DNA from: Streptosporangiaceae bacterium
GTDB taxonomy: Bacteria > Actinomycetota > Actinomycetes > Streptosporangiales > Streptosporangiaceae
Direction: 5' to 3'
Assembly (NCBI GenBank): GCA_030043395.1
Contig: JASHXW010000174.1
Coordinates: forward strand, 1-6,584
Length of the DNA: 6,584 nucleotides
Shown: positions 1 through 4,017 of the stretch, in pieces
Position numbering within the stretch: the stretch's first letter is position 1
Layout: the number at the start of each line of letters is the position of its first letter
Position numbers and translations under genes: made by a program
Notes under the pieces: generated by a model
Told to the model about the DNA's origin: nothing
What the model saw: the letters and a program-made list of their open reading frames with translations, nothing else
Database searches by the model: none

Positions 1-866
1 CCCCTGCGGAGAAGATCCCCGACGACGCGCGCTGCGTCGGCGGGACCGTTCGCTGATCTGAGCATCATCTCCGCCCCGAAGGACGCGCCGCCGTGCAAGG
101 TCCCCCCGACAGCGCCAAGGCCGGTCGCGACGACGGCGTACGGGTCGGCCCGCACTGACGCGGCCACGCGCGCCGCCAGGGTCGAGGCCGCGAGCTCGTG
201 GTCAGCGAGCAGAACCAGGGCGGCACCGACCACAGGCGCCAGGCCAGCGTCGGGCTCGGCTGGGCAGAGCTTCGGCACGAGCCGGCCGGCGATGCTGCCG
301 CTGCCCGTCGCAGCAGCCCCGGGCAGGCAGTCGACCATCCCGGCGATCAGGCAGCGTCCGGCGGCCATGACGGCTGGCGGATCGAGGTGCAGCCGGAGCG
401 GATCCGCGGCCGCCAGCGCCGGGACGATGACCTGAAGCCGTTCCAGCGGCAGCGCGCCAGGCGGAAGTGCCGCCTGAGCCGCGCTTCCGGCCGCCACCGC
501 CGCCGGCCTGGCCTGCCACGCAGCTGTCTCCCCCGTCGCGAGCGAGCCAGACCACAGCAACTCCGCGACGTCCTCGAAGCTGCGCTGCCTCGCCAGGGCC
601 ATAACGTCCAAGCCGCGATAACGCAGCTCATCTCCGGCAATCTCCGTCAGCGCCGTCTCGATCACCAGCTCTCCCGCCTGCGGCGCCCGCCGAGGCCGGC
701 CGCGCCGTGCGAGCGCCTCCACTTCGCTCGAGCTGAACAGGCTCAGCCGCGACCCCTCGGCCTTGCGGCTGGTGAGCACGCCGCGACTCACATACGAGTA
801 CAAACTGGCTGGTTTTACTCCGAGCCGCCGCGCCGCCTCGGCCGCTCCGATCCACTCCCCTGCCAC
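1..866 (-). CDS. Helix-turn-helix/citrate synthase fusion protein (partial, C-terminus outside window)
   Basis: The frame is open from the GTG at 866-864 to the left edge, giving 288 visible residues. Residues about 5-29 form a MerR/excisionase-like helix-turn-helix (EWIGAAEAARRLGVKPASLY, then SYVSRG). From about residue 65 it reads as a citrate synthase: LRYRGLDV at 81-88, SFEDVAELLWSG at 96-107, DHELAAST at 222-229 and GTLHGGA at 255-261. H223 and H258 match conserved active-site histidines of the family. The second catalytic histidine and the catalytic aspartate would lie beyond the window. Citrate synthases condense acetyl-CoA or propionyl-CoA with oxaloacetate; which substrate is used here cannot be told. 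GTG 866 is preferred over ATG 920 because GGAGGGG ends 4 nt before it, while ATG 920 has no such site and lies in a palindrome. The gene is divergent from a homocitrate-synthase-like gene. The family call is firm; a regulatory role for the helix-turn-helix is inference. Confidence 0.9.
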   Translation of the reverse strand, partial: MAGEWIGAAEAARRLGVKPASLYSYVSRGVLTSRKAEGSRLSLFSSSEVEALARRGRPRRAPQAGELVIETALTEIAGDELRYRGLDVMALARQRSFEDVAELLWSGSLATGETAAWQARPAAVAAGSAAQAALPPGALPLERLQVIVPALAAADPLRLHLDPPAVMAAGRCLIAGMVDCLPGAAATGSGSIAGRLVPKLCPAEPDAGLAPVVGAALVLLADHELAASTLAARVAASVRADPYAVVATGLGAVGGTLHGGASFGAEMMLRSANGPADAARVVGDLLRR

Positions 867-870
867 CGCG

Positions 871-877
871 CCCCTCC
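871..877 (-). promoter_or_regulatory. Ribosome binding site deciding the GTG start of the HTH/citrate synthase gene
   Basis: On the minus strand GGAGGGG lies 4 nt upstream of GTG 866-864. It is the only strong Shine-Dalgarno sequence near a candidate start. Starting here places the helix-turn-helix right at the N-terminus and excludes the glycine/arginine-rich stretch that the ATG at 920 would add. Confidence 0.7.
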
Positions 878-919
878 GTCCGCCGCCGCCCTCGTGATCA
901 GGGTGCATTTCATCGAGCA

Positions 920-970
920 TTGATTATCAATCAATATTGACAAGCTAGACAGCGTTGAGTCGATAATCAA
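920..970. promoter_or_regulatory. Candidate operator cluster in the divergent promoter region
   Basis: This AT-rich island sits in GC-rich surroundings between the two divergent synthase genes. TTGATTATCAA at 920-930 is a perfect palindrome around one central base. At 960-970 TCGATAATCAA is the same motif in inverted orientation with one mismatch. The outer nine bases, TTGATTATC at 920-928 and GATAATCAA at 962-970, form a perfect inverted repeat. TCAATATTGA at 931-940 is a further perfect palindrome, and CAAGCTA occurs twice, at 941-947 and 968-974. The right copy overlaps the likely -10 of the plus-strand gene, and the left copy is upstream of the minus-strand start. This fits a shared regulator, possibly the helix-turn-helix/citrate synthase itself. 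The sequence symmetry is seen; binding is inferred. Confidence 0.55.
937..967 (+). promoter_or_regulatory. Candidate promoter of the homocitrate-synthase-like gene
   Basis: A perfect -35 TTGACA (937-942) is followed after 19 nt by GATAAT (962-967), five of six matches to the -10 consensus. Transcription would begin near 974, leaving a leader of about 18 nt that still contains the Shine-Dalgarno sequence. A 19-nt spacer is longer than the usual 17 and is typical of promoters activated by MerR-type proteins that distort the spacer, which suits the MerR-like domain of the divergent protein. The activation model is inference. Confidence 0.5.
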
Positions 971-977
971 GCTAACC

Positions 978-985
978 GAGGGAGG
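978..985 (+). promoter_or_regulatory. Strong ribosome binding site of the homocitrate-synthase-like gene
   Basis: GAGGGAGG lies 6 nt before the ATG at 992. This fixes the start; the catalytic signature begins at residue 8, as expected for the family. Confidence 0.75.
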
Positions 986-991
986 CAGACC

Positions 992-2218
992 ATGCCTGAC
1001 GTGCACTTCCTGGACGTCACCAATCGCGACGGAGTCCAGACCGCCCGCACCGGACTGTCCAAGTTCGGCAAGACGATGGTCAACTTCTACCTGGCCAAAC
1101 TCGGCGTCGCGCAGTCCGAGATGGGGTTCCCGTTCCTGTTCCACGAGATGCCCTACGTGCGGGCCAACGTCGCGCTAGCCCAGGCTGGTGCCTTCGGCGG
1201 CATGCGCCTGTCCGGCTGGTGCCGCGCCGTTACCTCGGACGTGGAGCGCGCTCTGCCCCTCGGCCTGCGCCACTACAATCTCTCGATCTCCACGTCCGAC
1301 CAGATGATCGCCCGCAAGTTCCGCGGGAAGCTCGACCATGACGCGATCATCGCCGAGATGACGGCCGCCGTCGCTACGGCGAGGGAGGGCGGCGCCGAGA
1401 CGATCGGCGTCAACGCCGAGGACGGCTCGCGCACCGATGACGGTTTCCTCACCGAGTTCGCGCTCGCCGCGAAGGAGGCCGGGGCCGGGCGGATCAGGTA
1501 CTGCGACACGATCGGCGGCGACTCGCCGCAGCGGATCAGGGAGCGGTTCGCCAAGCTCGCGTCGGCGATCGGCATTCCCGTCGAGACGCACTGCCACAAC
1601 GACCTCGGCATGGCCGTCGCGAACTCGGTCTCCGGCGCGCTCGGTGACCTCGACGCCGGCCAGGACGCATGGGTCAACACGTGCGTGAACGGCATCGGCG
1701 AGCGGTCGGGCAACGCCGACCTGCTGTCCTGCATCCTTGCCTTCCAGCACGCCTTCGGCGTCAGCGATCACGTCACGATCGGCGACGAGCTCGACCTGTC
1801 CTGGGCGCGCCGTTTCGGGCTGTGGGCGAGCTATGCCTTCGGCCAGCCGCTGCCGCAGAACCAGCCGGGTACCGGCCGCAACGCCTTCGCCCACGAGTCG
1901 GGCATTCACGCCGACGGCGCCCTGAAGGATCGCCACAACTACGAGCTCTACGACGACGACACCCTCGGCCCGTTCCCCCGCGACTGGCATGCCCAGCTCG
2001 GCCGGGTTGTGCTAACTGGTGAGTACGGCGGAATGGCGGGCTTCAGGCACGTGATGGCCGGCCTGGAGATCGACCCGAACGGCGAGGAGGAGCTGATCTT
2101 CCAGCTCGTGCAGCTCTGCGCGTCGGCAACGAGCAAGCCGCTGACAGACGACGAGCTACGGCTCATCGCCGCCTACCCGCGCGAGCTGTCCCTGCTCTTC
2201 CCGGGCCAGCTCGCCTGA
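992..2218 (+). CDS. Homocitrate/isopropylmalate synthase-like acyltransferase (HMGL/DRE-TIM family)
   Basis: This is a complete 408-residue TIM-barrel enzyme of the family that condenses an acyl-CoA with a 2-oxo acid (isopropylmalate, homocitrate, citramalate and Re-citrate synthases). Visible signatures are DVTNRDGVQ at residues 8-16 (the usual form ends RDGEQ, so V15 replaces the glutamate), GFP at 45-47, NAEDGSR at 141-147, DTIGGD at 172-177, the metal-binding HCHNDLGMAVANS at 200-212, NGIGERSGNADL at 233-244 and HESGIHADG at 301-309. At 408 residues it lacks the roughly 130-residue allosteric domain of LeuA, so leucine feedback is unlikely; the length suits homocitrate, NifV-like or Re-citrate synthases. 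No leucine, lysine or nitrogenase genes are next to it. It has its own promoter and is divergent from the HTH/citrate synthase gene. The family is certain, the substrate is not; a 2-phosphonomethylmalate-type activity is also possible. Confidence 0.9.
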   Translation: MPDVHFLDVTNRDGVQTARTGLSKFGKTMVNFYLAKLGVAQSEMGFPFLFHEMPYVRANVALAQAGAFGGMRLSGWCRAVTSDVERALPLGLRHYNLSISTSDQMIARKFRGKLDHDAIIAEMTAAVATAREGGAETIGVNAEDGSRTDDGFLTEFALAAKEAGAGRIRYCDTIGGDSPQRIRERFAKLASAIGIPVETHCHNDLGMAVANSVSGALGDLDAGQDAWVNTCVNGIGERSGNADLLSCILAFQHAFGVSDHVTIGDELDLSWARRFGLWASYAFGQPLPQNQPGTGRNAFAHESGIHADGALKDRHNYELYDDDTLGPFPRDWHAQLGRVVLTGEYGGMAGFRHVMAGLEIDPNGEEELIFQLVQLCASATSKPLTDDELRLIAAYPRELSLLFPGQLA

Positions 2219-2223
2219 CACCA

Positions 2224-2244
2224 CGCCGTTAGCAAGGCACGGCG
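2224..2244 (+). terminator. Weak hairpin after the homocitrate-synthase-like gene
   Basis: CGCCGT (2224-2229) pairs with ACGGCG (2239-2244) across a 9-nt loop, just after the stop codon. No T-run follows, so it is at best a weak terminator or an RNA-stabilising hairpin. A second 5-bp stem, TGGCT/AGCCA, lies at 2248-2269. Nothing else with coding character was seen up to the vapB promoter. Confidence 0.2.
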
Positions 2245-2287
2245 CCATGGCTGGCAGCTGCTAAAGCCACGGATTAGAAGTAGCCTG

Positions 2288-2323
2288 TATGGGTAGCTGG
2301 GCTTGCTGATATTGTTACCCATA
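2288..2323 (+). promoter_or_regulatory. vapBC promoter with inverted-repeat operator
   Basis: TATGGGTA (2288-2295) and TACCCATA (2316-2323) form a perfect 8-bp inverted repeat separated by 20 nt. The right arm ends on the A of the vapB start codon. A -10-like GATATT at 2308-2313 lies between the arms and would put the transcription start near 2320, so the message would be essentially leaderless. The -35 region (CTGTAT, 2285-2290) is poor and overlaps the left arm. VapBC complexes usually repress their own promoter by binding such repeats through the ribbon-helix-helix of VapB; that this dyad is the site is inferred. Confidence 0.5.
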
Positions 2324-2565
2324 TGAAGACGACCATCGACCTTCCTGATGAGCTGCTCCTTCAGGCTCAGCGAATAGCAAGAGCCGAGAGCACCACGCTG
2401 AAGTCACTGATGGAGGAGGGCCTCAGGGCAGTGATAGCCCGCCATGGGGCAGGATCGGCCTTTGTTCTGCGGGACGCCAGTGTCGGCGGCCACGGGCTCC
2501 AACCCGAACTCCGGGACGCGAGCTGGGCTGAGATACGAGAGATGATCTACGGAGACCGCAGTTGA
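2323..2565 (+). CDS. vapB: VapB-family ribbon-helix-helix antitoxin
   Basis: This 80-residue protein begins with the typical ribbon-helix-helix pattern: beta strand KTTIDL at residues 2-7, helix 1 at about 8-21 and helix 2 at about 25-39 (TLKSLMEEGLRAVIA). The C-terminal part (about 55-80, with W68 and Y76) is where VapB antitoxins wrap around their toxin. It would neutralise the VapC nuclease in the cytoplasm and repress its own operon. No Shine-Dalgarno sequence precedes the ATG, which agrees with a leaderless start. Its stop overlaps the vapC start by 4 nt. ATA, CGA and AGA codons, rare in neighbouring genes, suggest acquisition by transfer. Confidence 0.85.
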   Translation: MKTTIDLPDELLLQAQRIARAESTTLKSLMEEGLRAVIARHGAGSAFVLRDASVGGHGLQPELRDASWAEIREMIYGDRS

Positions 2566-2993
2566 TTGCTATCGACACGAACATCCTGGTATATGCACAC
2601 CGGTCGGACTCGCCATTTCATGAGGCTGCGGCTAATCGCGTGAGAGAAGCAGCCGAAGGCAGGGCACCGTGGGCGCTCCCTTGGCCCTGCGTGCACGAAT
2701 TCCTCTCAGTGGTTACTCATCCTCGTATCTACGACCCGCCAAGCTCGATCCGTCAGGCCACCGAGCAAGTCGATGCATGGCTCGACTCGCCGTCCGTTGT
2801 GCCGGTAAGTGAGGGGACGGTGTACTGGCCGACTGTGAGCAGGCTCATAACGGAAGGCAAGATCGCGGGTCCGCTCGTGCACGACGCGCACGTTGCGGCG
2901 CTGTGCATCTCCCATGGGGTTCGCGAACTCTGGACCGCGGATCGAGACTTCAGCCGCTTCCCGGCGCTGCGGACCACGAATCCGCTGATCTGA
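2562..2993 (+). CDS. vapC: VapC-family PIN-domain ribonuclease toxin
   Basis: This is a complete 143-residue PIN domain. The acidic metal-binding residues are present: D5 in MIAIDTNILVYAH, E46 in HEFLSVV, D108 in LVHDAHVAAL, and D127/D129 in TADRDFSRFP. VapC toxins are Mg2+-dependent endoribonucleases that cut tRNA or rRNA and stop translation until VapB binds them. The start is TTG 2562, which overlaps the vapB stop (TTGA). It is supported by GGAGA at 2551-2555, six nt upstream, and by the PIN signature beginning at once after it. The overlap implies translational coupling. The nuclease looks intact; its RNA target cannot be told from sequence. Confidence 0.9.
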   Translation: MIAIDTNILVYAHRSDSPFHEAAANRVREAAEGRAPWALPWPCVHEFLSVVTHPRIYDPPSSIRQATEQVDAWLDSPSVVPVSEGTVYWPTVSRLITEGKIAGPLVHDAHVAALCISHGVRELWTADRDFSRFPALRTTNPLI

Positions 2994-3030
2994 CTCTCAG
3001 CCCAGCGTGGCAGCGAGCCTCGGCCGGAAC

Positions 3031-3219
3031 CTAGCGGTTGAGCTGCCTGCGGCGCATCCGGCGGATCCTCGCGCGCTGGTTGGAGTCCAGCATCGCCCAT
3101 GCGACGGCCGGGATCGCAATGGCCAGGACGATCACCGCCACAGCCAGCCATGGAGCCCAGATGAAGAGGATCAGCCCGATGATGACACCCGCGATGCCCC
3201 ACTTCAGATGAGGACTCAT
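3031..3219 (-). CDS. Small two-helix membrane protein of unknown function
   Basis: This 62-residue protein has two hydrophobic segments, about residues 8-22 and 25-43, joined by a short APW turn. A strongly basic tail follows: RARIRRMRRRQLNR at 49-62 contains eight arginines. By the positive-inside rule both ends would face the cytoplasm, forming a hairpin in the membrane. A moderate Shine-Dalgarno sequence (GGGTAGG on the minus strand, about 7 nt upstream) precedes the ATG. It ends 37 bp from the convergent vapC stop and is divergent from the repair gene at 3375. I do not recognise a named family. The hydrophobic/basic layout makes a chance frame unlikely; the plus-strand frame over the same bases is low-complexity and lacks domain character. 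Confidence 0.7.
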   Translation of the reverse strand: MSPHLKWGIAGVIIGLILFIWAPWLAVAVIVLAIAIPAVAWAMLDSNQRARIRRMRRRQLNR

Positions 3220-3239
3220 AGCGGACCTACCCTTCGCTG

Positions 3240-3257
3240 CGGGATGACCTCATCCCG
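3240..3257. promoter_or_regulatory. Perfect 18-bp palindrome upstream of the small membrane protein gene
   Basis: CGGGATGACCTCATCCCG has 8-bp perfect arms around a 2-nt centre, with its near edge 21 bp before the minus-strand ATG at 3219. A 2-nt loop is too tight for a good RNA hairpin and no T-run follows, so a dimeric repressor site in the promoter or leader of the small membrane protein gene is the more likely reading. The regulator is unknown. Confidence 0.45.
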
Positions 3258-3270
3258 ATCTCTACCAGAC

Positions 3271-3287
3271 TGATCCACACGGGATCA
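3271..3287. promoter_or_regulatory. Second dyad in the divergent region
   Basis: TGATCCACACGGGATCA has perfect 6-bp arms (TGATCC/GGATCA) with a 5-nt spacer. It lies 14 bp from the 18-bp palindrome, and its GGGATSA-like right half resembles the GGGATGA half-site there. It could be a second site for the same protein. The function is unproven. Confidence 0.35.
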
Positions 3288-3323
3288 CTATCAACATCCA
3301 CGTTAGCTGGCCGCGCGAGAGCT

Positions 3324-3351
3324 CTGACCACTTCCCGTGCGAGATGATAAG
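3324..3351 (+). promoter_or_regulatory. Candidate promoter of the repair/FUSC operon
   Basis: CTGACC (3324-3329) and GATAAG (3346-3351), each four of six matches to the housekeeping consensus, are 16 nt apart. The predicted start near 3358 leaves a short leader containing AGGGAGGT at 3363-3370. This is the best candidate in the region but is only moderate. Confidence 0.35.
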
Positions 3352-3374
3352 CCCCGACGCCCAGGGAGGTATGC

Positions 3375-3947
3375 ATGGCTCTGTCACTACCCATCGAGCC
3401 TGAAGCCAACGAGCTGTTGTCCCGCGACGGGATGGCCCTGCTGCTCGCGATGATGCTGGATCAGCAGGTCCCCTTCGAGAAGGCGTTCAGCTCGCCGTAC
3501 CAGCTCGCGCTGCGACTCGGTCATGAGCCGACCGCGGCTGAGCTGGCTGACTTCGCCCCCGAGGCACTGGTGGAGGTCTTCGCGGCCCGTCCGGCCCTGC
3601 ACCGCTTCCCTAAGGCGATGGCCGCCAGGGCGCAGGATCTCGCCAGGATCGTGGCTGACCGCTATGACGGCGATGCCAGCTCGGTGTGGAACAGCGCCAG
3701 TTCGGGCGCCGAGCTTCGGCGCAGGCTCGCCGAGTTGCCGGGCTTCGGCACGTACAAGGCCCAGATCACGATCGCGCTGCTCGGCAAGCAACTCGGCATC
3801 CAGCCTGACGGCTGGCGTGAGGCCGCAGGGCACTTCGGCGAGGCCGGGTCGCACTATTCGGTGGCCGACATCACCGACGACGCCTCCTTGATCGCCGTGC
3901 GGTCCTACAAGAAGGCCCTGAAGCAGCGCGCGGCCGCCGCCAGCTAA
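3375..3947 (+). CDS. HhH-GPD-type base-excision-repair-like protein
   Basis: This 190-residue protein belongs to the helix-hairpin-helix DNA glycosylase superfamily, in the compact form common in actinobacteria. The hairpin motif is LPGFGTYKA at residues 121-129, followed by QPDGW at 144-148. The spacing from A129 to D145 (16 residues) equals that from A122 to D138 in E. coli endonuclease III, so D145 is the likely catalytic aspartate. The position of the lyase lysine (K120 in endonuclease III) is Y127, which points to a glycosylase without lyase activity, unless K128 substitutes. There are no cysteines, so no iron-sulfur cluster. The N-terminal LLAMMLDQQVPFEKAF segment (22-38) matches the helix that opens this fold. 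The ATG follows AGGGAGGT by 4 nt. The gene for a FUSC membrane protein follows after 23 bp and is probably co-transcribed. Substrate base unknown. Confidence 0.85.
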   Translation: MALSLPIEPEANELLSRDGMALLLAMMLDQQVPFEKAFSSPYQLALRLGHEPTAAELADFAPEALVEVFAARPALHRFPKAMAARAQDLARIVADRYDGDASSVWNSASSGAELRRRLAELPGFGTYKAQITIALLGKQLGIQPDGWREAAGHFGEAGSHYSVADITDDASLIAVRSYKKALKQRAAAAS

Positions 3948-3957
3948 GTCCCGCAGG

Positions 3958-4017
3958 GCGGAGCCGGACCATGCGGGGTCGGGCCATCCGGGGCCGGACC
4001 AGGCGGAGCCGGTCGAC
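3958..4017 (+). repeat. Four-copy 15-bp tandem repeat spanning the FUSC gene start
   Basis: Four consecutive 15-bp units occupy 3958-3972, 3973-3987, 3988-4002 and 4003-4017: GCGGAGCCGGACCAT, GCGGGGTCGGGCCAT, CCGGGGCCGGACCAG and GCGGAGCCGGTCGAC. They begin 10 bp after the repair gene stop and include the ATG at 3971. Because 15 is a multiple of 3, copy changes would lengthen or shorten the N-terminus without shifting frame; the units encode RGRAI, RGRTR and RSRST after the initial methionine. Confidence 0.7.

Noticed and set aside
866..920. ATG at 918-920 as start of the HTH/citrate synthase protein
   Set aside because: In frame, but without a Shine-Dalgarno sequence, inside a palindrome, and it adds a glycine/arginine-rich stretch; GTG 866 has GGAGGGG at the right distance.
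198..923. Long plus-strand frame of 241 codons opposite the citrate synthase gene
   Set aside because: Arginine/proline-rich, low-complexity translation with no domain; the minus strand carries clear citrate synthase motifs over the same bases.
1175..1990. Minus-strand frame of 271 codons opposite the homocitrate-synthase-like gene
   Set aside because: An antisense shadow typical of high-GC coding DNA; the plus strand holds every family motif.
2245..2252. GCCATGGC palindrome after the homocitrate-synthase-like gene
   Set aside because: Only 8 bp, no spacing or repeat support, not positioned at a promoter.
3007..3273. Plus-strand frame of 88 codons over the small membrane protein
   Set aside because: Polar, low-complexity translation with no domain; the opposite strand gives two clean membrane helices.
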